This document shows positions 53,592 through 62,522 of a DNA stretch of 64,000 nt, piece by piece. Source of the stretch: Planctomycetia bacterium (GTDB lineage: Bacteria > Planctomycetota > Phycisphaerae > UBA1845 > UTPLA1); assembly GCA_015075745.1 (NCBI GenBank), contig JABTTW010000001.1, positions 2,046,001-2,110,000 of the forward strand, read 5' to 3'. The position numbers and the translations under genes are program-made. The number at the start of each line of letters is the position of its first letter. The stretch's first letter is position 1. The notes under the pieces were generated by a model that saw only the letters and a list, made by a program, of their open reading frames with translations, was not told where the DNA came from and ran no database searches.

Positions 53592-54500
53592 TTACGCACC
53601 GGGCTTCTTTGAGGCCTTGTCCTTTGATTGGGTAAGCACTTCTCTCACACGAATGTCCGCGTCTGCCTTGAGACGCTTCAGCACGTCGGGCGCAGCGAGC
53701 TCGGGATGCGCGGCGACCATTGCTGCTGCGTACATTCTCACCCACCATCGCGGATGAATGGAGAGTCGCGCGATCTCGGCCTGAGTCGCGTTATCAACGA
53801 AATCGCGTTCGACGAAGCCATATCTTCGTTTCCATAAGAGCTCCGCGACGACGTGCTCGGCCCAGAGGATGGGCTTGATCTCATCGGGGTCTCGAAGCTG
53901 AAATGCCCTAACCAAGGTCTGCAGGGCGACGCCGGGGTCAGAGTCATACATGAATCGGACGAGGGAGTTTTGCGGCTCTCGTCCGGCCCGCGTGTCGGCC
54001 TCGATGATCGCGCGGTAGGCCGAAAAATCCGGCGGACGCGTGGCGGATTGATCCTCCAGGCCGCGGAGCAGACTTTCGACGTTAGACCGTATGGCCTCGT
54101 TCTGATTGTCCAGATGCGGTGCGAGCGCAGCTACGATGACCTCCTTGGGCGCGCTCAGTCGCGCGAGGACCCTGCCTACAACTGCATTGCTCTTTGCATC
54201 TCCCGGGCGCTTTGCGGAAAACCACATCAACTGCGGGATGAGTCGATCTGCGTCTTCCTCATGGCGGTGAACAAACTGATCCACCCGAGCGTCCAACGTC
54301 GCTCGATCCGGCGCGGCAGCCATCTCCGAAAGGGCCGACTGGTACGTATTATCCGGGACGATCTCGATGGGGCGATCTGCGACCGCCTCCACTGCGCGTG
54401 GACCGTGCAGAAGGGCGGCTATCGCAATCGCCAGGCCGAGCCACCGTGAAAAGCTTGATGATGTCCTCACGTCACTGAGTTGGATGATGTTGCGTATCAT
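53592..54500 (-). CDS. Exported protein with HEAT-like helices, 302 aa
   Basis: Function unknown. A signal peptide follows an N-terminal extension (hydrophobic core about 22-34, L-G-L-A-I-A-I-A-A-L-L). The rest is alpha-helical with HEAT-type pairs (about 75-150 and 225-290; W-W-V-R-M-Y-A-A-A-M-V-A-A-H-P-E-L). A basic tail follows. It ends 60 bp beyond the right edge of the RHS island and starts 15 bp after the stop of the lipase-like gene, so it is probably co-transcribed with that. Confidence 0.65.
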   Translation of the reverse strand: MIRNIIQLSDVRTSSSFSRWLGLAIAIAALLHGPRAVEAVADRPIEIVPDNTYQSALSEMAAAPDRATLDARVDQFVHRHEEDADRLIPQLMWFSAKRPGDAKSNAVVGRVLARLSAPKEVIVAALAPHLDNQNEAIRSNVESLLRGLEDQSATRPPDFSAYRAIIEADTRAGREPQNSLVRFMYDSDPGVALQTLVRAFQLRDPDEIKPILWAEHVVAELLWKRRYGFVERDFVDNATQAEIARLSIHPRWWVRMYAAAMVAAHPELAAPDVLKRLKADADIRVREVLTQSKDKASKKPGA

Positions 54501-54515
54501 AAAAGGCTCCAGTCT

Positions 54516-56012
54516 CTACGGTGTCAGGCGGGTCGCCAGATTGCTCTCGATGAAACTGCGTACCTGCACGTAATCGTCCACGAGAAAATGCGTCGCTCCG
54601 GCGCCCCACGGCGTCGTCTCCACGTTCAGGCCGCTGGGCGGAGGGTCGGAACTGGGCACAGGGCCGCCATCAAGAAAGAAATCGCTTAGGGTCCCGACTT
54701 GGTAGTGGTTGGCGTGATAGGCCGTGCTTGGGGGCCGGCGGCGTTCCTGCGAGACGTCGAAGTCTGAATCGTTCTCGACACCATCGACGTATGACGTCAC
54801 CTCAATTTCAAACAGCCCGATGCCGGGGCGGTCGTTATCGAGTCGCTCGGCGAGGTCATAGGTGGAACCTCCGCCGTGGCTGTAGCCGAAAATGGAAACC
54901 TCATCGACGAGCCTGCTGCCCACCGCGGTGACTACTTCGTTAAGGACGATCCCGGATCCGTTGGGCGAGACGTTGTCCTCGTCATACAAGTGAACGTCGT
55001 AACCCCGTCCGTAAAGTGCTGTCGCCACGACGGCGGTGCCATTGTTGGGATCGACCGGCACCGAGGGAACCTGATCCTCACCGCCCAGAGCCATCACGAT
55101 GCTTTGAAACGTGTGGAATCGAAGTGTATCCAGTGAGTAAGCGCCGCCGAGCGGCTCAAGGCGCAGATCACCTGCGCCGTGCACCGCCGCGGCCCATTCC
55201 ACCCAGAGCGTCAATGATGTGCCGCCGGTCAGTACGAGTGCATCGGTTGTGTCGTTGGTGAACGCAACCTCCGTGCCGGGGAGCTTTGTGCGCGTGGTCC
55301 ACAGACGAAGCGCACCATTGGTCCGTCGCAGGACGAGCGAGATTTCGGGCCGGTCGTTTTCGATGAACAGCTCAATCAGATCATCCTCGCCGGATGGATC
55401 GCTGTCGCCGGGGGCATTAATGCGGATGCCGGGGCCGGTTGATGCGATCTCCTCGTCGGCCTCGGTGACGGCGGTCTTTGCAAATGGAAAATAACCCGTG
55501 CCGTGCTGGGGCCGGTATGCGGTTAACCCGGCAAATGCACATTCGCCGGACTGGCAGGCGCTCCCCTCACCGAGCCAGACGCCGACGCAATTCTGCTCGG
55601 TGGTCAGTGCGCACGTTTGAGCATCGCTGCAACAGGCGCCGATCGGCTGCGGCGCCAACAGGCAGTCGATGAACGGTTGAATGTCCCGGCCGTCGACGAA
55701 CCCGCTTGCGTCAAGGTCTCCGCCGCAGGGCGAACATGCGGACGCCTCCAGCACGAGGGTATCGACGAAGGGCTCGATATCGAGCGTATCGCGGAAGCCG
55801 TTGCAATTGGTGTCACAGGCGTCGCACGGCGCCCCAACCGATGACGCGGGGGCGGACACGCCGTCGTCGCCGATCGCGGTCGTATGGGGCGGTTCGTCGA
55901 TGTGATTGACACCCGGGACCTGCGAATCGTGCGCGACGGCCGCCGAGACCCACAGTATGCCCGCGACGACGGCGGCAAAACGCGGCGATCCACCGAGAAT
56001 ATTGAAATTCAT
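54516..56012 (-). CDS. Secreted alpha/beta-hydrolase-like protein with dockerin-like N-terminus
   Basis: 498 aa. The ATG at 56,012 is preferred because AGGAG lies 7 nt upstream and a signal peptide (about 1-26) follows; earlier in-frame starts add a Cys/Arg-rich extension. Residues 50-110 are dockerin-like (D-T-N-C-N-G-F-R-D-T-L-D-I-E and D-L-D-A-S-G-F-V-D-G-R-D-I-Q), and G-A-C-C-S-D at about 115 resembles the Cys repeats of the FG-GAP protein. The C-terminal half holds G-Y-S-H-G-G-G-S (about 400), a G-x-S-x-G nucleophile elbow of lipases/esterases. Hydrolytic activity is inferred; Asp and His partners cannot be assigned by eye. Confidence 0.72.
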   Translation of the reverse strand: MNFNILGGSPRFAAVVAGILWVSAAVAHDSQVPGVNHIDEPPHTTAIGDDGVSAPASSVGAPCDACDTNCNGFRDTLDIEPFVDTLVLEASACSPCGGDLDASGFVDGRDIQPFIDCLLAPQPIGACCSDAQTCALTTEQNCVGVWLGEGSACQSGECAFAGLTAYRPQHGTGYFPFAKTAVTEADEEIASTGPGIRINAPGDSDPSGEDDLIELFIENDRPEISLVLRRTNGALRLWTTRTKLPGTEVAFTNDTTDALVLTGGTSLTLWVEWAAAVHGAGDLRLEPLGGAYSLDTLRFHTFQSIVMALGGEDQVPSVPVDPNNGTAVVATALYGRGYDVHLYDEDNVSPNGSGIVLNEVVTAVGSRLVDEVSIFGYSHGGGSTYDLAERLDNDRPGIGLFEIEVTSYVDGVENDSDFDVSQERRRPPSTAYHANHYQVGTLSDFFLDGGPVPSSDPPPSGLNVETTPWGAGATHFLVDDYVQVRSFIESNLATRLTP

Positions 56013-56172
56013 CCCTCCGCTCCTGTGCATGACCGGCTCTATCATAACATCTTTGCGCGAGCGAAGAGCCTGAACACGATTTCTTGCAGGCGACCGGCAG
56101 GATCGACACTCCGACATTCGGCAGGATGCGTCTTGGCAACATCTCGACATGCCGCCCCGTACGTCGGGAGTT

Positions 56173-56679
56173 TTACCCCATCCCGTGCCGCGCCAGGACC
56201 GTTACCGACTCGCAGAGTACGGCGAGTTCGTCGTCGCCCGATGGGTAATGGTCATCGAGACGGTCGCCGCCGCCCTCGGTGATGGCCAGGCAATCGGCCA
56301 GCCGCCACGTCGCCTTTCCGCGCGACATCTTCATCTGAACCTGCCAGCCCATTGCAGCGAGGTGCGATCGGAGATGATCTCGAATGCTCTGTGCGGCGAG
56401 CGCGGCATCGACCTGGACCGCCTCGTCCCAATCAATCGCAGAGGCACTTTGAGCGAGATGCGATTCATCGCCAGCGCCAATCGCCGGCGATTCTTCAGCC
56501 CCAAGCGGCATCATAACCCAGGATGCCGGCTCGTCGCGATCCGTGGGGACGAATCGCAGCCCCTCAAACTGCCCTGTGGTCTCCGGCGCGGGCCATCGGG
56601 GCAATCCGGTGACCGCGATCGCCGCATTTGTCAGTTCGTACAGTTCCGCCGCTTGCATTCTGACCTCAATCCACGCCAC
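56173..56679 (-). CDS. Hypothetical protein, 168 aa
   Basis: No family recognised. Cytoplasmic by appearance. Helices near 5-20 and 85-105 (A-A-Q-S-I-R-D-H-L-R-S-H-L-A-A-M-G-W) flank a mixed region; W-Q-V-Q-M-K-M-S-R-G-K-A-T-W-R forms a likely beta hairpin. The M at residue 8 (56,658) is an alternative start. It lies upstream of the lipase-like gene with about 160 bp between. Confidence 0.5.
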   Translation of the reverse strand: MAWIEVRMQAAELYELTNAAIAVTGLPRWPAPETTGQFEGLRFVPTDRDEPASWVMMPLGAEESPAIGAGDESHLAQSASAIDWDEAVQVDAALAAQSIRDHLRSHLAAMGWQVQMKMSRGKATWRLADCLAITEGGGDRLDDHYPSGDDELAVLCESVTVLARHGMG

Positions 56680-56824
56680 TCGGTGGCGGGAACGCGATTA
56701 TCGACCAATTCCACCGATTCAGTCGCGATTCCGTGTATTCGGCATCTCCTGCGCCGCATAAAGCAAGTGAAACATCAGAAAACAAGCCTTCCTTGTACGG
56801 TCAACCCTCGCGGAGACATAGCTC

Positions 56825-57919
56825 ATGGTCGCTTCGACGACTCGGCAAACCAAGCCCCTGTACCTCGGAATCTGCGTCGTGCTACTTGTCGTCGGCTGCG
56901 GGACCACCCCAATGCCGAATCCATTGCCTTCATCCAACCCGGTGCCTGAAACAATCGAGAACACCCTACTCTCTTCCTCGCCCACCGCCCCGGCAGGCTA
57001 TACCTTCTCCGGCCTGACCGCTTCCCCACAGACCGGAAACGCCTGGCGAAACAGGACCAGCATGACGTTTGCCCGATCATACGCCGGAGCAACTGAGATT
57101 GGGGGGAAGATTTATGTCGCCGGCGGCTTCAACGGCCTGACCATGCAGCCCATACTCAATCGGCTTGAAGTTTACGATCCGGCAACAGACCAATGGAACA
57201 CGCTCGCCAACATGCCGATCGCCCGTTGGGACTGCGACGCTGCCGCGACAAATGGAAGGTTTTATGTAATCGGCGGCAGGATAGCCGGAGGCGTGCCGAC
57301 CAAGACCGTTGAAGAGTATGACCCCGCGACCAACATGTGGACGACAAAGACGAGCCTGATCGCCGCGAGAGCCGCATCCTCGGCCGTGACAGTTGACAAC
57401 AAGATATACGTCATCGGCGGCGACGCATCGACCACCATCGAAATGTACGACCCCGTGGCCAACTCCTGGGTGACGAAGATTTCCATAGCGCCACAACTCT
57501 CGCCGGCACAGCATGAGTCCGCTGCGGTCAACGGTCGCATCTACAGCGTCGGTGGGTTCTACAACGGCGGCACGTCGTTCGCGGTGAGCGAATACGATCC
57601 CGTACTCAATATCTTTACAATCAAGAATCCGATCTCGGCGGCCAAGTACGGGATCAGCGTGGCGGCGCTGGGCGGATTCGTCTATGCCATGGGCGGCGCC
57701 AACGGTCCACCCATTTACTACAACCGACTAGAGGCCATCGACGTCGCGTACGACATCGCTTCATTTCGGCCGGGGGCGACGATCACCCGGGCAGGCGCGA
57801 ATCTCGTCGCCGCAGGCGGCAAGCTCTACGCCATCGGCGGAGTCAACGAAACCGGTGACCTGAACGTCAACGAGGAATACACGCCCGCCCCGGTGCTCTA
57901 CGTACATAAGAAGAATTAA
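56825..57919 (+). CDS. Kelch-repeat lipoprotein, 364 aa
   Basis: A signal peptide ends in lipobox V-V-G-C (about 22-25). From residue 75 there are about five to six Kelch units forming a beta-propeller (K-I-Y-V-A-G-G, V-E-E-Y-D-P-A-T-N-M-W-T, D-N-K-I-Y-V-I-G-G, Y-A-I-G-G-V-N). Probably a surface-anchored interaction protein; no enzymatic motif. Its stop overlaps by 4 bp the stop of the convergent gene. Confidence 0.85.
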   Translation: MVASTTRQTKPLYLGICVVLLVVGCGTTPMPNPLPSSNPVPETIENTLLSSSPTAPAGYTFSGLTASPQTGNAWRNRTSMTFARSYAGATEIGGKIYVAGGFNGLTMQPILNRLEVYDPATDQWNTLANMPIARWDCDAAATNGRFYVIGGRIAGGVPTKTVEEYDPATNMWTTKTSLIAARAASSAVTVDNKIYVIGGDASTTIEMYDPVANSWVTKISIAPQLSPAQHESAAVNGRIYSVGGFYNGGTSFAVSEYDPVLNIFTIKNPISAAKYGISVAALGGFVYAMGGANGPPIYYNRLEAIDVAYDIASFRPGATITRAGANLVAAGGKLYAIGGVNETGDLNVNEEYTPAPVLYVHKKN

Positions 57920-58254
57920 GGCGGAGGCGAGCTGCCGATCTCACCGCCGCACTCGGGACAATGACCACTGACGTTGCCCGTGAGGTCATAGCCGTAAACA
58001 CGACAGCACCCAGCAGGATAAGAACTCTCTGACAAGGTCCGTACGAACTTCCGAGCGCTGCGGAAGGTCAGCAACCCAAATCCGATCATCCCAAGGATCC
58101 CAGTTATCTCGCAGAATTGCCATGTTCCACTGGGCTCGCCGCGCTTATGCGCGCTCATCGGCCCCTGCTCATAAAACCAAAAGCTGAAATAAATGAATGT
58201 CAGCGATAAGAGTGCGCCTAAGGAATACCAGATTCTTCGCCAACGCACTGACAT
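57916..58254 (-). CDS. Small membrane protein with zinc-ribbon-like tail
   Basis: 112 aa. Two hydrophobic helices (about 9-27 and 50-63). The C-terminal motif G-Y-D-L-T-G-N-V-S-G-H-C-P-E-C-G is characteristic of small planctomycete membrane proteins. The first zinc knuckle, normally C-x-x-C-G-Y-D-L, reads C-C-R-V-Y-G-Y-D-L here, so its second Cys is replaced by Tyr. Function unknown. Confidence 0.68.
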   Translation of the reverse strand: MSVRWRRIWYSLGALLSLTFIYFSFWFYEQGPMSAHKRGEPSGTWQFCEITGILGMIGFGLLTFRSARKFVRTLSESSYPAGCCRVYGYDLTGNVSGHCPECGGEIGSSPPP

Positions 58255-58268
58255 TACTCACCGAGACG

Positions 58269-59552
58269 TTAGACCAGCACCCCTGCGATGCAGCCGGTCA
58301 TCCAGCAGGCCATCGCGCCGCCGAGCATGGCCCGGGGGCCTAATTGCACCAGGTCGGCCCTGCGATCCGGGGCCAGTCCGCCGATGCCGCCGATCTGGAT
58401 GCCGATGCTGCTGAGATTGGCGAACCCACATAGCGAGTAGGTTGCGATCAGCGTCGAGCGCTCGCTCATGCCGCCGTCGCGAATGATCTGCCCCAGGGAG
58501 GAATACGCGATGAGTTCGTTCGTCGCCATCGCTTTGCCCAAGAGGCCGCCGAAGGTGCGATAGTCGCCGCCGTCCACGCCCGCGAGAAATGCGACCGGCG
58601 AGAAGGCCAGACCCAGCAGCCCGTCGAGGTTAAGTTCCTTGAGCCCCATCGACGCGACGACCGGCTCCATGAATGAGACGTGCCCCAGCGCCGTCAGGGC
58701 GATGTCCACGACCTTGATGATCGCCACGAACGCGATGAGCATCGCCAGCACGTTGATGGCTAGCTTCATGCCCTGGCCGGCCCCGGTCGTCGCCGCGTCG
58801 ATAAAGCTGCGCGTCTCGCGATCCAGCTTCACCTTCACTGTGCCAGCAGTCAGCGGCGTACCTGTCTCCGGAACCATGATCTTGGCCAGCATGAACGCCG
58901 CCGGGGCGGACATGAGCGAAGCGGTCATCAGGTGTCGGGCAACCTCCACCATCCTATCGGGATCCTTTTGTCCAAGCATGCCCACATAGACCGCCATCAC
59001 GCCCGCGGCGACCGTCGCGAACCCGCCGGTCATCATGGCCATGATCTCCGATCGGGTCATGCTGGAGATGTACGGCCGCACCAATAACGGGGCTTCCGTT
59101 TGACCGAAGAAGACGTTTGCCGCGCCGGCCAGCGCCTCGGCGCCCGAGACGCCCATTGTTCGGGTCATCAGCCAGGCCATCGCCGAAACGATGCGCTGCA
59201 GGATGCCGTAGTGGTAACCGATCGACGAGATGGTCGCGACAATGATGATCGTCGTCATGATCTTGATGCCGACGATTGCTTCCCATGCCACGCTGGGATG
59301 ATTGCCCGTCAGCGGCCCAAAGACGAAGTCCGCCCCCGCGTCGGCCCCGGCGAGCACGGCTGTCACGACATGGGCGATCGCGTCGAAGAAGGCGCGACCG
59401 GGCTCCGTCTTTAAGACCAGGAGCGCCAGGAGCCACTGCAGGGCCATCCCGGCGGCGACCGTCTTGACCGGAAACCGCCGGCGATTCGATGAAAGAAGCC
59501 AGGCAATGAAGACCAGGACCCCGATGCCGAATAGCCCGCGTGCAACACCCAT
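58269..59552 (-). CDS. NupC-type concentrative nucleoside transporter
   Basis: 427 aa, membrane protein that imports nucleosides with Na+ or H+. Typical CNT segments: F-V-F-G-P-L (about 76-81), G-Q-T-E-A-P-L-L-V-R-P-Y (about 150-161), M-T-G-G-F-A-T-V-A-A-G-V (about 174-185) and T-Y-S-L-C-G-F-A-N-L-S-S-I-G-I-Q (about 369-384). Its ATG is 1 nt after the thymidine kinase stop, so uptake and phosphorylation of thymidine are encoded together. Confidence 0.92.
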   Translation of the reverse strand: MGVARGLFGIGVLVFIAWLLSSNRRRFPVKTVAAGMALQWLLALLVLKTEPGRAFFDAIAHVVTAVLAGADAGADFVFGPLTGNHPSVAWEAIVGIKIMTTIIIVATISSIGYHYGILQRIVSAMAWLMTRTMGVSGAEALAGAANVFFGQTEAPLLVRPYISSMTRSEIMAMMTGGFATVAAGVMAVYVGMLGQKDPDRMVEVARHLMTASLMSAPAAFMLAKIMVPETGTPLTAGTVKVKLDRETRSFIDAATTGAGQGMKLAINVLAMLIAFVAIIKVVDIALTALGHVSFMEPVVASMGLKELNLDGLLGLAFSPVAFLAGVDGGDYRTFGGLLGKAMATNELIAYSSLGQIIRDGGMSERSTLIATYSLCGFANLSSIGIQIGGIGGLAPDRRADLVQLGPRAMLGGAMACWMTGCIAGVLV

Positions 59553-59553
59553 G

Positions 59554-60126
59554 TCACCGGCTCTCCGGAGGACCCGGCAGCGGCGTGAAGTGCTCCGCGC
59601 ACCGCGGCTCGTAATCCGACAGACCGCCCACCATGTGCAGCGTGTCCACCGGGCTCATGCGCTGGGTGAAGGCCGCCGGTTCGCCACAGACGCGGCAAGG
59701 CGAATACTTCGTCACCACTTCGTCGGCCATGTTCATGAGCTGCGGTATCGGGTCGAACGGGCGTCCCCAGGCATCGTTGCTGATCCCGGCGACGAGCACG
59801 GATACGCCGCGACCGAGCAGCTCTTTAATCACCGGCACCAACGGTTCTCTGAAGAACTGGCCTTCGTCGATGGCGATCACGTCGGCGTCCGTGGACTGCG
59901 CTAAGACCGCCGCGGCGTCCGGAACGGGAATGGCATCAAAGCGGTCCTGCGTATGTGTCACCAGGTGCGTTGCGTCATAGCGATTGTCGATCGAATGCTT
60001 AAACGCTTTAACCCGCAGCCCATCCTTGCGCGCCTGCCGCAGCCGGGCAATCAAGTGCTCCGTCTTTCCGGCAAACATCGAGCCGTGGACGATTTCCAGC
60101 CGACCTTTGTGCGATTGGGCACTCAC
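59554..60126 (-). CDS. tdk: Thymidine kinase
   Basis: Phosphorylates thymidine with ATP in the salvage pathway. About 190 aa from the GTG at 60,126; in-frame starts to 60,279 would add about 50 residues that do not look like the family. Walker A G-S-M-F-A-G-K-T (15-22), Walker B/catalytic V-I-A-I-D-E-G-Q-F-F (about 82-91, Glu base), G-I-S-N-D (about 115), zinc site C-R-V-C-G (about 143-147) with a later R-C-A-E-H, and the nucleoside-binding loop V-G-G-L-S-D-Y-E-P-R. Forms an operon with the nupC-type gene. Confidence 0.92.
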   Translation of the reverse strand: MSAQSHKGRLEIVHGSMFAGKTEHLIARLRQARKDGLRVKAFKHSIDNRYDATHLVTHTQDRFDAIPVPDAAAVLAQSTDADVIAIDEGQFFREPLVPVIKELLGRGVSVLVAGISNDAWGRPFDPIPQLMNMADEVVTKYSPCRVCGEPAAFTQRMSPVDTLHMVGGLSDYEPRCAEHFTPLPGPPESR

Positions 60127-60212
60127 GATGGGCGATTGTGCCCGGTAGAGGCATGGGGTTGCAAGGAGCTTTTCCAGGCTATTCGGCGCAATCGAATCGT
60201 CTCCCGAAAAGC

Positions 60213-60240
60213 TTGACGCACTGTTATGCCATGTTAGGAT
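60213..60240 (+). promoter_or_regulatory. Possible promoter of the DUF1579 gene
   Basis: TTGACG (60,213-60,218), 16-bp spacer, TAGGAT (60,235-60,240), about 70 bp before the ATG. Confidence 0.4.
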
Positions 60241-60308
60241 TCCGGTCGGTATGAGCCGCATTGGGCGGCCTCGCGTCAATCAAGCCATCGCCGTAGGGAG
60301 AGATTCTC

Positions 60309-60893
60309 ATGACTCGAAGATTGTGTGCCTACATGCTTGCCCTGACACTTAACTTTGCTCTCGTCGGATGCCAGCAGCCCGCCGGAAACATGCAGGATAT
60401 GTCTGGCCCTCCGCCGCGACCAGCGGAACTCGACAAGCTTGATGCCTGGGTCGGCAATTGGACCGGTACCGGTGAACTCACCATGTACACGCCTGAGGGC
60501 GAGCAAAAGATGACGACCACAGGCAATGAAAAGGTCTCTTGGGTTTGCGACAATCGTTTTCTGATGTCCAATTATGAATGGAGCATGGGTGAAGAGAGCA
60601 AATACGCAGGCTACTCCTTCATGACCTATGACCCCGATGAAAAAGAGTATCAGTCATGGTCGTTCAGCAATTTCGGATCTGCCGGTCGCAGTGAAATGAA
60701 ATGGGATGAGGCCGCCGGCCTTTGGCGAATGGAGGGCAAAGAGAAGAAGCCTGACGGATCGGTCTCTATTGGCGAGGGCACCGTCAAGATGTCGGCCGAT
60801 GGAAGTACAAATGAGTGGACCTACACGGAGTGGGAGAACGCGTGGAAGTTTAAGAAGACGATGGAAGTCAAGGGCACCAGCAAGAAGCAGTAG
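60309..60893 (+). CDS. DUF1579-family lipoprotein, 194 aa
   Basis: A signal peptide ends in lipobox L-V-G-C (about 18-21). The domain has the DUF1579 pattern: L-D-A-W-V-G-N-W-T-G-T-G-E-L (about 44-57), then D-N-R-F-L-M-S-N-Y (about 80-88), Y-A-G-Y-S-F-M-T-Y-D-P (about 98-108) and E-W-T-Y-T-E-W near the end. It probably binds a small hydrophobic ligand in a lipocalin-like barrel; the function of the family is unknown. A terminator follows directly. Confidence 0.88.
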   Translation: MTRRLCAYMLALTLNFALVGCQQPAGNMQDMSGPPPRPAELDKLDAWVGNWTGTGELTMYTPEGEQKMTTTGNEKVSWVCDNRFLMSNYEWSMGEESKYAGYSFMTYDPDEKEYQSWSFSNFGSAGRSEMKWDEAAGLWRMEGKEKKPDGSVSIGEGTVKMSADGSTNEWTYTEWENAWKFKKTMEVKGTSKKQ

Positions 60894-60937
60894 CTCCTCG
60901 GGCCCGATTTTCTACTCCTATCGAAAAACACCAGCAG

Positions 60938-60969
60938 GCCCACGGGTGCGAATCCGTGGGCTTGTTTTT
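60938..60969 (+). terminator. Rho-independent terminator
   Basis: Stem GCCCACGG/CCGTGGGC (60,938-60,945 with 60,954-60,961), 8-nt loop, then TTGTTTTT. It ends the DUF1579 transcript and lies just before the start of the AAA+ gene. Confidence 0.85.
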
Positions 60970-60996
60970 GCGCTCAGGTCGCACGAAGATGATCCT

Positions 60997-62490
60997 GTGA
61001 ACCCCACCGATCTCGAACGCTTCCAACATCTCCTGGCCGCGCGCTACCCGTGCATTCACATTCCCACGCTCGAGGAAGACGACGCCCTTTCCCTGGTCCG
61101 CAATGCAGTCGCGAACATGCCCTACGCCCTGCGGTTGTGGTCCATTGTCGGCGGCGTCCGCGACGGCCTCGTCTCCGATCAGCCTCCCATCCCCGAGACC
61201 GAGCACCCGGCCGCCGCGCTCTACTATATGACCCGCCAGTCTGAAGTCAGCGTCAACATCATGCTCGACCTCGCCGGTCACCTGCGCGACGAACGCACCC
61301 AGCGTCTTTGCCGCGACGCCATCCGTCACTGCCGGGAAACGTCGAGCCATCTGGTTCTTATCGATCATCAGGACGAGCTTCCGCCGATCATCGCGGCACA
61401 GGCCTTGCGACTGGAAATAACGCTGCCCGATGAGAAGGAGCTTAAGGACCTCATCCGCGACACCCTTCTGCAGATTAACTTTGAGGGCCGCGTCAACACG
61501 CAGATCAGCAAGGGCGCCTATCAGGCGATCATCCGCAACCTCGCCGGTCTCTCCCGCCGACAAGTTCGGCAGATCATCACCGAGACCGTCGCCGAAGACC
61601 GTAAATTCGACGAGGCCGACCTGAACACCGTGCTTGCCCGAAAGCGTCAGCTCGTGCATCGCGGCGGCCTGCTCGAATATGTCGAGACCCTCGCCGACAT
61701 GAAACAGCTCGGCGGCATGAAGCGCCTCAAGGCCTGGCTCGAATCGCGCCGCCATGCCCTTACAGACGAGGCCGCCGCCTATGGCATCTCCGCCCCGCGC
61801 GGCGTCCTGATGCTCGGCGTCCAGGGAGCGGGCAAGAGCTACTGCGCGAAGGCGATTGCCACGGCATGGCAGCGACCGCTGCTGCGCATGGATGTCGGCG
61901 CGCTGTACGACCGGTACGTCGGCGAATCCGAGCGCCGCCTCCGCGACGCGCTTCATCAGGCCGAGGCGATGGCCCCGATCATTCTATGGATTGACGAAAT
62001 CGAGAAAGCATTCGCCTCATCCGCCAGTCGCAGCAGCGACGGGGGGCTTTCACAGCGCATGTTCGGCTCGCTATTGACCTGGATGCAGGAGCACACGGCC
62101 CCGGTCTTCCTCGTCGCCACGGCCAACGATATCGAGGCGCTGCCGCCGGAGATGCTTCGCAAGGGACGCTTCGACGAGGTGTTCTTTGTCGACCTGCCGT
62201 CGGAGCCGACGCGTCGAGAGATTCTCGCCATCCACCTGAGCAAGCGTAAACGCGATCCGGGCAAGTTCGACATCGCGGCCCTCGCCTCCTCGGCCGAGGG
62301 CTATAGCGGCGCAGAGATCGAACAGGCCATTCTCTCCGCCCTTCACGACGGCTTCGCGGCCGGCCGGGAGATCGATACCAGCGCGATTCAAAAGGCGATG
62401 AAAAGCTCACCGCCGCTGTCAGTGACGATGTCGGAAAGGATGCTCGCCCTCCGCGCCTGGGCCCAGGGTCGCTGCGTTCCGGCGGACTGA
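60997..62490 (+). CDS. Ycf46-like AAA+ ATPase
   Basis: 497 aa. GTG start at 60,997 is chosen because it follows the terminator and starts the family's N-terminal domain; an open frame further upstream overlaps the DUF1579 gene. The N-terminal domain (about 1-240) is that of Ycf46-type proteins (Y-P-C-I-H-I-P-T-L-E-E-D-D-A). AAA+ module: Walker A G-V-Q-G-A-G-K-S (about 274-281), Walker B I-L-W-I-D-E-I-E-K-A (about 328-337), sensor 1 V-A-T-A-N-D (about 371-376), arginine-finger region R-K-G-R-F-D-E (about 387-393). Role in the cell unknown; in cyanobacteria the homologue is linked to inorganic carbon and CO2 responses. Confidence 0.88.
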   Translation: MNPTDLERFQHLLAARYPCIHIPTLEEDDALSLVRNAVANMPYALRLWSIVGGVRDGLVSDQPPIPETEHPAAALYYMTRQSEVSVNIMLDLAGHLRDERTQRLCRDAIRHCRETSSHLVLIDHQDELPPIIAAQALRLEITLPDEKELKDLIRDTLLQINFEGRVNTQISKGAYQAIIRNLAGLSRRQVRQIITETVAEDRKFDEADLNTVLARKRQLVHRGGLLEYVETLADMKQLGGMKRLKAWLESRRHALTDEAAAYGISAPRGVLMLGVQGAGKSYCAKAIATAWQRPLLRMDVGALYDRYVGESERRLRDALHQAEAMAPIILWIDEIEKAFASSASRSSDGGLSQRMFGSLLTWMQEHTAPVFLVATANDIEALPPEMLRKGRFDEVFFVDLPSEPTRREILAIHLSKRKRDPGKFDIAALASSAEGYSGAEIEQAILSALHDGFAAGREIDTSAIQKAMKSSPPLSVTMSERMLALRAWAQGRCVPAD

Positions 62491-62522
62491 GGTCATGACA
62501 ACTTCGTATCGAATGGTGTGAA

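Noticed and set aside
60706..60996. N-terminal extension of the AAA+ protein
   Set aside because: It would overlap the DUF1579 gene and its terminator; the family domain starts at 60,997.
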